The notes: a model not told the origin generated them from the sequence alone. Shown: positions 51,261-60,745, counted from the stretch's first letter. The stretch: 64,000 nucleotides of DNA from Pseudomonas sp. (GCF_030684895.1 NZ_JAUXXP010000090.1:1-64000); one strand, 5' to 3'. Program-made: numbers and translations.

Positions 51261-51290
51261 AGCGCCCAAGGATGACGCCTCGGGCGCTTT
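51261..51290 (+). terminator. terminator-like hairpin between dauA and dauR
   Basis: Arms AGCGCCC (51261-51267) and GGGCGCT (51282-51288) followed by only three Ts. Weak; may attenuate dauR. Confidence 0.4.
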
Positions 51291-51333
51291 GCGGCACACT
51301 CGCAACGCCCACCGAGCCCGAAGAGTTAGCCGC

Positions 51334-51963
51334 ATGACGCCGCCCCGCCCTGCCCCCGAGCTGGACAACTACCGCACCATCGCCGACGCCATCGCCACGC
51401 TGTTCTTCCCCCACGCCGAAGTGGTGCTGCACGACCTGCGCACGCAAAAGGTCGACTACATCGCCAACAACATCTCCAAGCGCGTGATCGGCGATGACGC
51501 TGCGCTGGAAGACATGCTCAGCGGCGAAGTCGATGAACGCACCATCGGCCCCTACGAAAAGCTCAACTGGGACGGCCAGAAAATCCGCTCGGTCAGCAGC
51601 GTGCTGCGCGACGCCGCCGGCACCCCCATCGCGGTACTGTGCATCAACCTGAATATCTCGCTGTTCGAGACCGCCAAGCAGGCGCTGGATCTGTTTCTTT
51701 CCTCCAGCAAACTGGTGCCGCAGCCCGACGCGCTGTTCCGCGACGACTGGCAGGAGCGCATCAACACCTTCCTGCACAGCTGGCTGCGCCAGCGCCAACT
51801 CGGCCTCAGCCTGCTGACCCGCGAGCACAAACGCGAACTGGTCGAAGCTCTGCACGCCGAGGGCGCCTTCAAAGGCAAAAGCGCCGCCAACTACATTGCC
51901 AACGTGCTGAATATGGGCAGGGCGACGGTGTACAAACACCTTAAAGAGATCAAGGCTGACTAA
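51334..51963 (+). CDS. dauR: DauR, YheO-type transcriptional repressor
   Basis: A 209-residue regulator with an N-terminal YheO-like PAS domain (TIADAIATLFFPHAEVVLHD; GPYEKLNWDGQKIRSVSS) and a C-terminal HTH (YIANVLNMGRATVYKHLKEI). In P. aeruginosa DauR represses dauBAR and is relieved by D-arginine or D-lysine. The start at 51334 (MTPPRPAPELDNY) is preferred over upstream codons at 51289, which overlap the hairpin. Confidence 0.93.
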   Translation: MTPPRPAPELDNYRTIADAIATLFFPHAEVVLHDLRTQKVDYIANNISKRVIGDDAALEDMLSGEVDERTIGPYEKLNWDGQKIRSVSSVLRDAAGTPIAVLCINLNISLFETAKQALDLFLSSSKLVPQPDALFRDDWQERINTFLHSWLRQRQLGLSLLTREHKRELVEALHAEGAFKGKSAANYIANVLNMGRATVYKHLKEIKAD

Positions 51964-52259
51964 CACCTGACGGATCAGTGCAACGCTGACCTGCCATTAT
52001 CCTCACTGGGCAAAAGACCAACGTGGCAAGTGCGTTGGTAGCTCGCCACACCAGCTAATTTGTCGCCTCTAGCGCTAAAAAACCTATAGCCCAAGCCCTC
52101 CGCCAAGCCGCACCGGCGCTTTGCAGGCGGGCACGCTTTTACCTTGCCAGCGACGACAAAAATCATAATTTCGCCATTCCTCAGCTCCGAACAGAATGCG
52201 GCCAAGCCCCACACATCGCCGCACTAGAACAATAACGTTCGGAATCAGAGGACCCTGCC
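51964..52259. other. intergenic region between dauR and FMO cluster
   Basis: 296 bp without a gene. A weak T-rich stretch near 52060-52080 and an AT-rich patch near 52155-52175 could hold the promoter of the next cluster. No clear operator was found. Confidence 0.4.
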
Positions 52260-53579
52260 ATGACCGATCTGAATCAAAGCGCCTTGCGCATGCACACCGG
52301 CGTGAACCTTGAAGGAACAGAAATCGACACCCTGGTGGTCGGTGCCGGTCAGGCCGGTGTGGCCATCAGCGAGCACCTGAGCAAACTCGGCGTGCCGCAC
52401 CTGGTGCTGGAACGCAACCGCATCGCCGAAGCCTGGCGCACCGGGCGCTGGGATTCGCTGGTGGCCAACGGCCCGGCCTGGCACGACCGCTTCCCTGGTC
52501 TTGAATTCGACGACCTCGACGCCGACGCCTTCGCGCCGAAAGAACGCATGGCCGCCTACTTCGAGGCCTACGCCAAGAAGTTCGACGCGCCGATCCGTAC
52601 CGGCGTGGAGGTGAAGACAGTGGTACGCAACAGCGACCGTCCAGGCTTCACCATTGAAACCTCCGCTGGCGTGATCCAGGCCAACCGCGTGGTCTGCGCC
52701 ACAGGGCCGTTCCAACGCCCGGTGATCCCGCCGATTGCACCCAAGGACGAGCAACTGACGCAGATCCACTCCGCGCAGTACTTCAACCCGCAGCAACTGC
52801 CCGAGGGCGCGGTGCTGGTGGTCGGTGCCGGCTCGTCAGGCGTGCAAATCGCCGATGAACTGCAGCGCGCCGGGCGCAAGGTCTATCTATCGGTTGGCCC
52901 GCACGACCGGCCGCCGCGCAGCTACCGCAACCGTGACTTCTGCTGGTGGCTTGGCGTGCTCGGCGAGTGGGACGCGGAAGCCGCCCAGCCGGGCAAGGAG
53001 CACGTGACCATCGCCGTCAGCGGCGCTCGGGGTGGCCATACCGTAGATTTCCGTGGCCTGGCCCATCAGGGCATGACCCTAGTCGGGCTGACCAAAGCTT
53101 TCGACAACGGCGTAGTGACCTTCCAGCAGGACCTGCTGGAGAACCTCAAGAACGGCGATACGAACTACCTGGCGCTGTTGGATGCCGCCGATGCCTATAT
53201 CGCCCGCAATGGCCTCGACCTGCCGGAAGAACCCGAGGCCCGCGCCAGCTATCCGGACCCGGACTGCGTGACCAAGCCGCTGCTCGAACTGGACCTGGCC
53301 AAGGCCGGCGTCACCTCAATCATCTGGGCCACGGGCTATGCCGTGGATTTCAGCTGGCTGCAGGTAAACGCCTTCGACGCCAAGGGCAAGCCGCAGCATC
53401 AGCGCGGTGTCTCCAGCGAGCCGGGGGTGTACTTCCTCGGCCTACCGTGGCTGTCGCGCCGTGGTTCGAGCTTTATCTGGGGCGTGTGGCACGACGCCAA
53501 ACACGTTGCCGGGCATATCGCCACGCAACGCACCTACCTGGCCTATCGCGATAGCAACGCGCGGCAGCGCGCTGACTGA
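52260..53579 (+). CDS. flavin-containing monooxygenase-like protein (CzcO type)
   Basis: A 439-residue protein with two nucleotide-binding motifs (VVGAGQAGVAISEHLS near residue 22 for FAD; VVGAGSSGVQIADEL near 188 for NADPH) and the ATGY motif near 362. The classic FMO fingerprint FxGxxxHxxx is not exact. Family members hydroxylate or oxidise amines or sulfur. It starts a cluster with RidA, DUF1028 and ArgE-type genes in one orientation. Confidence 0.85.
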   Translation: MTDLNQSALRMHTGVNLEGTEIDTLVVGAGQAGVAISEHLSKLGVPHLVLERNRIAEAWRTGRWDSLVANGPAWHDRFPGLEFDDLDADAFAPKERMAAYFEAYAKKFDAPIRTGVEVKTVVRNSDRPGFTIETSAGVIQANRVVCATGPFQRPVIPPIAPKDEQLTQIHSAQYFNPQQLPEGAVLVVGAGSSGVQIADELQRAGRKVYLSVGPHDRPPRSYRNRDFCWWLGVLGEWDAEAAQPGKEHVTIAVSGARGGHTVDFRGLAHQGMTLVGLTKAFDNGVVTFQQDLLENLKNGDTNYLALLDAADAYIARNGLDLPEEPEARASYPDPDCVTKPLLELDLAKAGVTSIIWATGYAVDFSWLQVNAFDAKGKPQHQRGVSSEPGVYFLGLPWLSRRGSSFIWGVWHDAKHVAGHIATQRTYLAYRDSNARQRAD

Positions 53580-53651
53580 GCGCCCTACCCAGCTTGCCGA
53601 CCGAGGCCCTGCGGGGCCTCCTCAACCACTCTGCTTACAGGAAGCACGTCG

Positions 53652-54071
53652 ATGCCTACCCATACCCGCATCCGCATGTTCAACACCAAAGACACCTACC
53701 CCAACCAGAGCCTGGACAACGACCTGTGCCAAGCCGTGCGCGCCGGCAACACCGTGTATGTACGCGGTCAGATCGGCACCGACTTTAGCGGCAAATTGGT
53801 CGGCCTCGGCGACCCGCGCGCGCAGGCTGAGCAGGCCATGAAGAACGTCAAGCAACTGCTCGAAGAGGCCGGCAGCGACCTGTCGCATATCGTCAAAACC
53901 ACCACCTACCTGATCGACCCGCGCTACCGCGAACCGGTCTACCAGGAAGTCGGCAAGTGGCTCAAAGGCGTGTTCCCGATCTCCACCGGCCTGGTGATCA
54001 GCGGCCTCGGCCAGCCGGAGTGGTTGATGGAGATCGACGTAATCGCGGTAATTCCAGACAGCCAGCCATAA
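53652..54071 (+). CDS. RidA-family protein (YjgF)
   Basis: A 139-residue member of the Rid/YjgF family of imine/enamine deaminases. The motif YVRGQIGTDFSG near residue 36 and the C-terminal EIDVIAV segment are typical. At the place of the catalytic Arg in classical RidA (the PARSCV stretch) this protein reads FPISTGLV, so the canonical Arg appears absent and activity may differ. Follows the FMO-like gene by 72 bp. Confidence 0.82.
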   Translation: MPTHTRIRMFNTKDTYPNQSLDNDLCQAVRAGNTVYVRGQIGTDFSGKLVGLGDPRAQAEQAMKNVKQLLEEAGSDLSHIVKTTTYLIDPRYREPVYQEVGKWLKGVFPISTGLVISGLGQPEWLMEIDVIAVIPDSQP

Positions 54072-54082
54072 GCGAGATAAGT

Positions 54083-54115
54083 AGGGTGGACGGCGCTTTT
54101 TCCGTCCACCGAGTA
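54083..54115. repeat. hairpin repeat GTAGGGTGGACGG type
   Basis: GGTGGACGG, loop CGCTTTTT, CCGTCCACC in the ridA-DUF1028 gap. This is a widespread intergenic hairpin type in gamma-proteobacteria. Confidence 0.6.
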
Positions 54116-54183
54116 ACACATGGCAGATGGGTGAAGCGTCAGCTACGCGCCCCGATCCACCCGAGCAATTACAAGGAGTAAGC

Positions 54184-54858
54184 ATGACCTTTTCCATCGT
54201 CGGTCGCTGCGCCGAAACCGGCCAGCTGGGCATCGCCATCAGCTCATCGAGCATTGCCGTTGGCGCCCGCTGCCCCTGGCTGCGCGCCGGGGTTGGCGCG
54301 GTGGCCAGCCAGAACATCACCCTGCCGGCCCTCGGCCCGCAGATTCTCGATGCCTTGGAAGCCGGGCTGGAACCGGCGGCGGCGCTGGACCAGGCGCTCA
54401 GTCGCAACGGCTACAGCCAGTATCGCCAGGTCGCGCTGCTCGACAGCCAGGGCCGCAGCGCACTGTTTTCCGGCAGCGAAGCGCTGGGCCTGCACAACGC
54501 CCTGGCCGGCGAGCAATGCGTGGCGGCCGGCAACCTGCTGGCATCGCCCGCAGTGATCGCCGCCATGATCGACGCCTTCGAGCACAGCCAAGGGCTGCTG
54601 GCCGACCGCCTGCTCGCGGCCATGCACGCAGCCATGGCGGCCGGTGGCGAAGCCGGGCCGGTGCATTCGGCGGCGCTTAAGGTGGTGGACGACCTCACCT
54701 GGCCGCTGATCGACCTGCGTGTGGACTGGGCCGATGACAACCCGACTGGCCAGTTGGACAGCCTCTGGCAGGCCTACCGGCCGCAGATGCAGGACTATGT
54801 AATCCGCGCCCTCGATCCAACCCGCGCCCCCAGCTACGGCGTACCCGGCGATGAGTAA
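54184..54858 (+). CDS. DUF1028 (Ntn-hydrolase-like) protein
   Basis: A 224-residue protein starting MTFSIVGRCAETGQLGIAIS, with the DUF1028 pattern (SIAVGARCPWLRAGVGAVASQ; GEQCVAAGNLL). The family is thought to be related to Ntn hydrolases and is often beside M20 peptidases and RidA, but its substrate is unknown. The start at 54184 has AAGGAG upstream. It overlaps the ArgE-type gene by 8 nt, so they are coupled. Confidence 0.87.
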   Translation: MTFSIVGRCAETGQLGIAISSSSIAVGARCPWLRAGVGAVASQNITLPALGPQILDALEAGLEPAAALDQALSRNGYSQYRQVALLDSQGRSALFSGSEALGLHNALAGEQCVAAGNLLASPAVIAAMIDAFEHSQGLLADRLLAAMHAAMAAGGEAGPVHSAALKVVDDLTWPLIDLRVDWADDNPTGQLDSLWQAYRPQMQDYVIRALDPTRAPSYGVPGDE

Positions 54859-56014
54859 TCCCAGCAGCCGCGACCTGCTCGCCGAACTCGTGGCCTTCCC
54901 CACCGTCAGCCGCGACTCCAACCTGGCGCTGATTGAGTTCGTTCTCGACTACCTCAACAAGCTCGGCGTGGCCTGCGAGATCGACTACAACGCGCAGCGC
55001 AGCAAGGCCAATCTGTACGCCACCATCGGCCCGCTAGACCGTGGCGGCGTACTGCTGTCCGGGCACAGTGACGTGGTGCCGGTGGATGGCCAGGCCTGGA
55101 CGCTACCGCCCTTCGAGCTGAGCGAACGCGACGGCAAGCTGTATGGCCGTGGCACTGCCGATATGAAGGGTTTTATCGCCTGCGTACTGGCCGCCGTGCC
55201 GCGCTTTCTCGCCCTGCCGCTGCGCCTGCCAGTGCATCTGGCGTTTTCCTATGACGAAGAAGTCGGCTGCCTGGGCGTGCGTTCGCTGCTCGCCGACCTG
55301 CAGCAGCGCCCCAACAAACCCGTGCTGTGCGTAATTGGCGAACCCACTGAACTCAAACCGGTGCTTGGCCATAAAGGCAAGCTGGCCATGCGCTGCCAGG
55401 TACAGGGCGCGGCGTGCCACTCGGCCTATGCACCTCAGGGGGTGAATGCCATCGAATACGCCGCCAAACTGATCAATCGGCTCGGTGAAATCGGCCAGCG
55501 TTTGAGCGCAGTCGAACGTCAGGATGCGCGCTTCGATCCGCCCTACTCCACGGTGCAAACCGGGCTGATCAGCGGCGGGCGCGCGCTGAATATCGTCCCC
55601 GCCGACTGCCAGTTCGACTTCGAGGTACGCGCCCTGCCCAGCGATGATCCGCAACAGGTCGCCGATGAACTGCGCGCCTACGCCGAAACGGAACTGCTGC
55701 CACAGATGCGTCAACGCAGCAGCGCCAGCGCCATCGACTTCCAGCCACTGTCGGCCTACCCCGGCCTGGCCACCGATCCGCATAGCGAAGCGGCCGAACT
55801 GCTGGCGCTACTTAGCGGCAGCCGAGAATACAGCACCGTTGCCTTCGGCACCGAAGGCGGCCTGTTCCACCAAGTCGGCATCCCCACCATGGTCTGCGGC
55901 CCCGGCAGCATGGAGCAGGGCCATAAGCCGGATGAGTTTGTCAGCCAGCAGCAGCTCGATGGCTGCGATGCGCTGTTGGCACGTTTGGCCGATTGGCTGC
56001 AGGAAAGTGCCTAG
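54851..56014 (+). CDS. M20 deacylase, acetylornithine deacetylase ArgE type
   Basis: A 387-residue M20 peptidase-family enzyme. Metal ligands and catalytic residues appear in SGHSDVVPVDGQ, GRGTADMKGF, SYDEEVGCLG, GEPTELKPVLGHKG and GTEGGLFHQ. ArgE cleaves N-acetylornithine, but in this cluster it may act on another N-acyl amino acid. Pseudomonads usually make ornithine by the ArgJ cycle, which supports a catabolic role here. Confidence 0.88.
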   Translation: MSNPSSRDLLAELVAFPTVSRDSNLALIEFVLDYLNKLGVACEIDYNAQRSKANLYATIGPLDRGGVLLSGHSDVVPVDGQAWTLPPFELSERDGKLYGRGTADMKGFIACVLAAVPRFLALPLRLPVHLAFSYDEEVGCLGVRSLLADLQQRPNKPVLCVIGEPTELKPVLGHKGKLAMRCQVQGAACHSAYAPQGVNAIEYAAKLINRLGEIGQRLSAVERQDARFDPPYSTVQTGLISGGRALNIVPADCQFDFEVRALPSDDPQQVADELRAYAETELLPQMRQRSSASAIDFQPLSAYPGLATDPHSEAAELLALLSGSREYSTVAFGTEGGLFHQVGIPTMVCGPGSMEQGHKPDEFVSQQQLDGCDALLARLADWLQESA

Positions 56015-56877
56015 GCCTGATCAGCAGCGCGCTCCCCTGAAATAAACGCCGCGATATACGCAGCACTGGCCTCGGGATATTGCGACTGCGGGCCATGCCC
56101 GGTGCTGGGCAAGGTCAGCAGCTGCAGGGTGGGCAAGGTGCGATTGAGCGCGTACCAGTTCTCCACGGGGAAAACGATGTCGTGGTCGCCGCCCACGTGC
56201 AGCACCGGGGTTTGCGTTTGCTTGAGCGCATCCAGCGCCGCCTGCAGCGGAAACATCGGGTTGCGCGGCCCGTCGCCCAGGGACTGCGCGGCCCAGGCAT
56301 AAGGCACCGGCGTGCAGCGCCCTTCACTGCGTTGGGCAATACGCTCGGCCGAACGCGACGCCGCCTCGCGACTGCTCGCCGAGGTCGGCTCGAAAAACAG
56401 GCTGACGAAATCCTCGAAATCATTGTCGCGAGCGGCCAGCTGGTAGAACTGTGGCTCGCCGGTTTTGACCAGGTGGCCGGGCGGTGTGGTGGCAATCAGC
56501 AGCAGATGGCTGAGCAGTTGCGGCGCTTGCAACAACACCAGTTGCGCCGCCACGCCGCCGATTGACCAACCACCCAGCACCACCCTGCCCAGCTGCAGCG
56601 CGCCGATCAGCTCGATGGCGTCCTTGGCCAATGAACCTGGGTCATAGCTCGGCTGGCCCGTGGACCAACCCAGCCCGCTGTAGTCGAAGATATAAACCCG
56701 CAAGCCCCGCGCGGCGAGCGCATCGAGAAAGGCAGGGTCCCAATCGTCCATGACGCCCCTGAAGCGCAGGCACAGCACCAGCGGTGTGCCCTCGCCGATT
56801 ACGCGATACGCCAGACGGCGGCCGCCGACCTCGACGAACTGATTGGCTACTGAGCTGGCGGAATTGGAAAGGCTCAT
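56011..56877 (-). CDS. alpha/beta hydrolase
   Basis: A 288-residue hydrolase: nucleophile elbow GGWSIGG near residue 105, and a C-terminal His in STGHGPQSQ. The substrate is unknown. The start at 56877 (MSLSNSASSVAN) has GGAG upstream. Convergent with the ArgE-type gene with a 4-nt overlap. Confidence 0.83.
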   Translation of the reverse strand: MSLSNSASSVANQFVEVGGRRLAYRVIGEGTPLVLCLRFRGVMDDWDPAFLDALAARGLRVYIFDYSGLGWSTGQPSYDPGSLAKDAIELIGALQLGRVVLGGWSIGGVAAQLVLLQAPQLLSHLLLIATTPPGHLVKTGEPQFYQLAARDNDFEDFVSLFFEPTSASSREAASRSAERIAQRSEGRCTPVPYAWAAQSLGDGPRNPMFPLQAALDALKQTQTPVLHVGGDHDIVFPVENWYALNRTLPTLQLLTLPSTGHGPQSQYPEASAAYIAAFISGERAADQA

Positions 56878-56910
56878 GATTACTCGCTCCAAATCAAAGA
56901 CTCTTCAGCT

Positions 56911-58350
56911 TTAACGCAGCCGCTCAAGCGCCTGCGCCACGCCAGCGCCGTAGGCCGGATCGGCCTTGCTGCAGTTGCCGATATGCCGCTGCTTGATCGC
57001 GTCAGCCGCATCACCGAGCGCTCTGGCCGTGTTATCGAATAGCGCCTGCTGTTGCGCCGGGCTCATCAGGCGGAACAAGTCGCCAGGTTGCTGGTAATGA
57101 TCCTCGTCGATGCGGTGATCCCAGTTGGTCGCACTGCCGTCGAGCGGCAGCGGCGGCTCGCGCAGTTCCTGCTGATCCTCCCAGATGCCCTGGCTATTGG
57201 GGTAATGGGCGATGGTCGAGCCCTGGTTGCCATCGGTGCGCATGGCGCCGTCGCGGTGGTAGCTGTGATAAGGGCAGCGCGGGGCGTTGACCGGGATCTG
57301 ATTGAAGTTCACACCCAGCCGATAGCGCTGGGCGTCGCCGTAGGAAAACAGCCGCGCCTGGAGCATCTTGTCCGGCGAAAAACCGATACCGGGGACGATG
57401 TTGGCCGGCGAAAAAGCCGCCTGCTCCACTTCGGCAAAGTGGTTGTCCGGGTTGCGGTTCAGCTCCAGCACGCCGACCTCGATTAACGGAAAGTCGCCAT
57501 GCGGCCAGACCTTGGTCAGGTCGAACGGATTATGCGGATGACGCTGCGCCTGTTCTTCGCTCATCACCTGAATGCACAGAGTCCAGCGCGGAAAGTCGCC
57601 ATGTTCGATGCTCTGATAGAGATCGCGCAGATGGCTTTCGCGATCTCCGCCGATCAGCGCGCCGGCCTCGGCATCGCTGAGGTTCTCGATGCCCTGCTGG
57701 CAACGCAGGTGAAACTTGACCCAGACCCGCTGGTTATCAACGTTGAGCAGGCTGAAGGTATGGCTGCCGAAACCGTGCATATGCCGATAGCTGCGCGGAA
57801 TACCGCGCTCGCTCATGGTGATGGTGACCTGGTGCAGCGCCTCGGGCAGCAGGCTCCAGAAATCCCAGTTATTGCTGGCACTGCGCAGGCCGCTGCGCGG
57901 ATCACGTTTGACCGCATGATTGAGATCGGGGAAGCGCATCGGATCGCGAAAAAAGAACACCGGAGTGTTATTGCCAACCAGGTCCCAGTTGCCCTCATCG
58001 GTGTAGAACTTCACGGCAAAACCGCGGATATCACGTTCGGCATCGGCCGCACCGCGCTCCCCCGCCACAGTGGAGAAACGCACAAACAGCGGCGTCTGCT
58101 TGCCGATGTGGGCAAACAGATTGGCGCGGCTGTAGCGGCTGATGTCGCCCGTCACCGTGAAGGTGCCGTAAGCGCCAGCGCCCTTGGCATGCATGCGCCG
58201 CTCGGGGATCACCTCACGGTCAAAATGCGCGAGTTTTTCGATCAACCAGATATCCTGCAGCAGCGCTGGCCCACGCGGCCCGGCGGTTTGGATATTGAGA
58301 TTGTCGACCACCGGCGCACCGGTGGCATGGGTCAGTTTGTTCTTCGACAC
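56911..58350 (-). CDS. monofunctional heme catalase (KatA/KatB-like)
   Basis: A 479-residue clade 3 catalase that decomposes hydrogen peroxide. The catalytic His is in ERRMHAKGAGAYG near residue 53, the distal Asn in VGNNTPVFFFRD near 126, and the heme-binding Tyr in RLFSYGDAQRYRLG near 335. No signal peptide is obvious, so cytoplasmic. Divergent relations to neighbours are not seen; all are on the same strand. Confidence 0.95.
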   Translation of the reverse strand: MSKNKLTHATGAPVVDNLNIQTAGPRGPALLQDIWLIEKLAHFDREVIPERRMHAKGAGAYGTFTVTGDISRYSRANLFAHIGKQTPLFVRFSTVAGERGAADAERDIRGFAVKFYTDEGNWDLVGNNTPVFFFRDPMRFPDLNHAVKRDPRSGLRSASNNWDFWSLLPEALHQVTITMSERGIPRSYRHMHGFGSHTFSLLNVDNQRVWVKFHLRCQQGIENLSDAEAGALIGGDRESHLRDLYQSIEHGDFPRWTLCIQVMSEEQAQRHPHNPFDLTKVWPHGDFPLIEVGVLELNRNPDNHFAEVEQAAFSPANIVPGIGFSPDKMLQARLFSYGDAQRYRLGVNFNQIPVNAPRCPYHSYHRDGAMRTDGNQGSTIAHYPNSQGIWEDQQELREPPLPLDGSATNWDHRIDEDHYQQPGDLFRLMSPAQQQALFDNTARALGDAADAIKQRHIGNCSKADPAYGAGVAQALERLR

Positions 58351-58423
58351 GACAGGTGCTCCTCAAACGGTTGAGCTAGACAGCCAGCGGCGATGATGGC
58401 CAGAGGCAGCTTCGCGAAATGAT

Positions 58424-59161
58424 TTAGTCCATGGACTTCCAGGTTGCCGGCAGCGACAGGTCGCCGGAGGCCACATCCCAAACGCTGGAAACGCACAACA
58501 GCGGGTCGTGCAGATTGGCATTGACCTGCAGCGCGGCGGTCACCCCGTCGTAGTTGAAGCTGGCGGGAAAGCCGACCGCAGACAGCGGTACGCGAATCTG
58601 CGCGGCATCGTTTTTCACGCTGAGGTCGTAGCCGGGCGAGTCGATGTAGATCGGCACGCCGGGCCAGGTAGGCGGCAGCTTGGGCTTGGCACCTTCGGGA
58701 ATGTCGCGCACCTTGAGGCCGCTGGGGCCGCAACTGGGTTCCTTGGTCAGTACAACCCAATGCGAGTGCCACAGGCCGCCGTCGTTGGCCTTGTCGCCGT
58801 CGCCGTTCTCATCGAGCTGCGGCGTGTCATCGAAATCCGGATGCGAGGTCAGCGCCAGGGCGAGGATGCCCGAGTCGTCTTCGAAGCCGACCGCGCCGCT
58901 GTTCAGGCTGGTCGGCCAGACATAGCTGTAGACCTCGGCACCGGCAAAGCTGCCCTTGGCTGTGGGCAAACGACTGCCGGCCTGGCCGTCGACCAGTTGC
59001 TCGAACACCAGGTCGCTGCCGTCCTTGAACACATGGGTATGCACCAGGTCGAAGGCCGCTTCGACCTGGGTACTTTTCTCGCTATGGATACCACCTGCCT
59101 CATGCGCCCAGGCAGGGCTGACCAGCAGCGCTGCCAAGGCGATAGCCGTCCTGTGTATCAT
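58424..59161 (-). CDS. exported hypothetical protein
   Basis: A 245-residue protein with signal peptide (MIHRTAIALAALLVSPAWA) and no recognised domain. It contains several Asp-rich stretches (DENGDGDKANDGG) that could bind calcium. Near the catalase gene and an isochorismatase-like hydrolase, all on the minus strand. Confidence 0.78.
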   Translation of the reverse strand: MIHRTAIALAALLVSPAWAHEAGGIHSEKSTQVEAAFDLVHTHVFKDGSDLVFEQLVDGQAGSRLPTAKGSFAGAEVYSYVWPTSLNSGAVGFEDDSGILALALTSHPDFDDTPQLDENGDGDKANDGGLWHSHWVVLTKEPSCGPSGLKVRDIPEGAKPKLPPTWPGVPIYIDSPGYDLSVKNDAAQIRVPLSAVGFPASFNYDGVTAALQVNANLHDPLLCVSSVWDVASGDLSLPATWKSMD

Positions 59162-59169
59162 AAGGTCTC

Positions 59170-59724
59170 CTAGAGCTTTTGCAGATACTCAGCCGTGGAA
59201 ATCACCGGCGCGTAGCCGAAGCTAAGCGCCGCCATAAAGGCCGCATGGACGTGCTCGGCGGGAACTTTCACGCCGTTGAACTCCAGGTCGAGGGTGGCGC
59301 AGGAGTCGTGCAGCACCGTGGTGGCGTAGCCGAAATCCACGGCGGCGCGGGTGATGCCGTCCACACACATATGGCTCATATTGCCCACCACCACGACGGC
59401 CTCGATGGCATGCCGATCCAGTACGGCCTTGAGCTCGGTTTCACGGAAGGAGTTGATGTAGTGCTTGAGCACCACCGGCTCGTTAGGCAGATTGATGACG
59501 CTGGGGTGCAGCTGCGCCCCCTCACTGCCAGGGCGGAAGAACGGCGCGTCGGCACTGGTGAACTCATGGCGGATATGCACCACCAGATCGCCACGCTGGC
59601 GAAATGCGGCGATCACCTGTGCCGCCTTCGCGGCAGCCGCCTCGACCTTGCTCAGGGTCCACAGGCCGCCTGGGAAGTAGTCGTTCTGGATATCCACCAC
59701 GATCAAAGCTGTTTTGCTGCTCAT
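59170..59724 (-). CDS. isochorismatase-like cysteine hydrolase
   Basis: A 184-residue hydrolase of the isochorismatase superfamily: Asp in VVDIQNDYFPGGLW, Lys in VVLKHYINSF, and nucleophilic Cys in VGNMSHMCVDG. Could be a nicotinamidase-like or other amidohydrolase; the substrate is open. Confidence 0.87.
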   Translation of the reverse strand: MSSKTALIVVDIQNDYFPGGLWTLSKVEAAAAKAAQVIAAFRQRGDLVVHIRHEFTSADAPFFRPGSEGAQLHPSVINLPNEPVVLKHYINSFRETELKAVLDRHAIEAVVVVGNMSHMCVDGITRAAVDFGYATTVLHDSCATLDLEFNGVKVPAEHVHAAFMAALSFGYAPVISTAEYLQKL

Positions 59725-59758
59725 GTGTCTGTCCTCTCAATAGGTGTAAACCGGCCGC

Positions 59759-60745
59759 TTAGCTGCGCAGAAAGGCCAACATGTCGGCACTGAGTTGTTC
59801 CTTGTGGGTATCGGTAATGCCATGCGGCGCACCGGGGTAGATCACCAGCTTGGCGTGCGGCACCAGCTTGGCCGAGGCCCGTGCAGCGGCATCCACGGGA
59901 ACGATCTGGTCGTCGTCGCCATGCAGGATCAGCGTGGGAATAGAGAACTTCTTCAGGTCTTCAGTGAAATCGGTTTCGGAGAAGGCCTTGATGCAGTCGT
60001 AGGCGTTCTTGTGCCCGGCCAGCATGCCCTGCATCCAGAAGGCGTCGATCACGCCCTGGGAGGGTTTGGCGCCGGGGCGGTTGTAGCCAAAGAACGGGCC
60101 ACTGGCGACGTCCTTGTACAGCTGCGAACGGTCGGCGATTGAAGCGGCGCGGATGCCGTCGAACACCGAAAGCGGCAGGCCGCCTGGATTGGCCTCGGTC
60201 TGCACCATCAGTGGCGGAACCGCCGAGATCAGTCCAGCCTTGGCCACCCGCGCCGTGCCGTGCTTGCCGATGTAACGCGCCACCTCACCGCCGCCGGTGG
60301 AAAAGCCAAACAGCGCAGCGCCGCGTACATCCAGATGATCGAGCAACTGGGCCAGATCATCGGCGTAGGTGTCCATCTCATTGCCATGCCAGGGTTGGCT
60401 GGAGCGACCATGGCCACGACGATCGTGGGCGATCACCCGGTAACCGTTGCTGGCCAGGAAGAACATCTGCGCCTCCCAGCTATCGGAGTTGAGTGGCCAG
60501 CCGTGGCTGAGGACCACAACCGGGCCTGTGCCCCAGTCCTTGTAATAAATCTCGGTGCCGTCGCGAGTGGTAATAGTGCCCATGGTCTTGCGCTCTCCAT
60601 TCTCAGGTTGCGGACGGGTTGCTGCGAAGCCACTGCCGCGCACACAACCGCCTAGGGGTAACAACATCGTTGTGGCCAGCACGGCCGAGCCGAACAGCAG
60701 TCGGCGACGGCCTTTATTCAAAGGTTGCTCAAGGTTGTGCGGCAT
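59759..60745 (-). CDS. alpha/beta hydrolase with Tat-type lipoprotein leader
   Basis: A 328-residue hydrolase: a twin-arginine leader (GRRRLLFGSAVLATTMLL) and lipobox LGGC (about residue 34), then a chloroperoxidase-type fold with GTITTRDGTEIYYKDWG, nucleophile in GFSTGGG and catalytic His in GAPHGITDTH. Homologues often lack the leader and begin near MGTITTRDG (residue 55), so this one appears to be exported by fusion of a Tat leader. Overlaps the SMP-30-like gene by 17 nt. Confidence 0.85.
   Translation of the reverse strand: MPHNLEQPLNKGRRRLLFGSAVLATTMLLPLGGCVRGSGFAATRPQPENGERKTMGTITTRDGTEIYYKDWGTGPVVVLSHGWPLNSDSWEAQMFFLASNGYRVIAHDRRGHGRSSQPWHGNEMDTYADDLAQLLDHLDVRGAALFGFSTGGGEVARYIGKHGTARVAKAGLISAVPPLMVQTEANPGGLPLSVFDGIRAASIADRSQLYKDVASGPFFGYNRPGAKPSQGVIDAFWMQGMLAGHKNAYDCIKAFSETDFTEDLKKFSIPTLILHGDDDQIVPVDAAARASAKLVPHAKLVIYPGAPHGITDTHKEQLSADMLAFLRS

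Noticed and set aside
57499..58374. 291-codon plus-strand ORF opposite catalase
   Set aside because: Antisense shadow; catalase motifs are clear on the minus strand.
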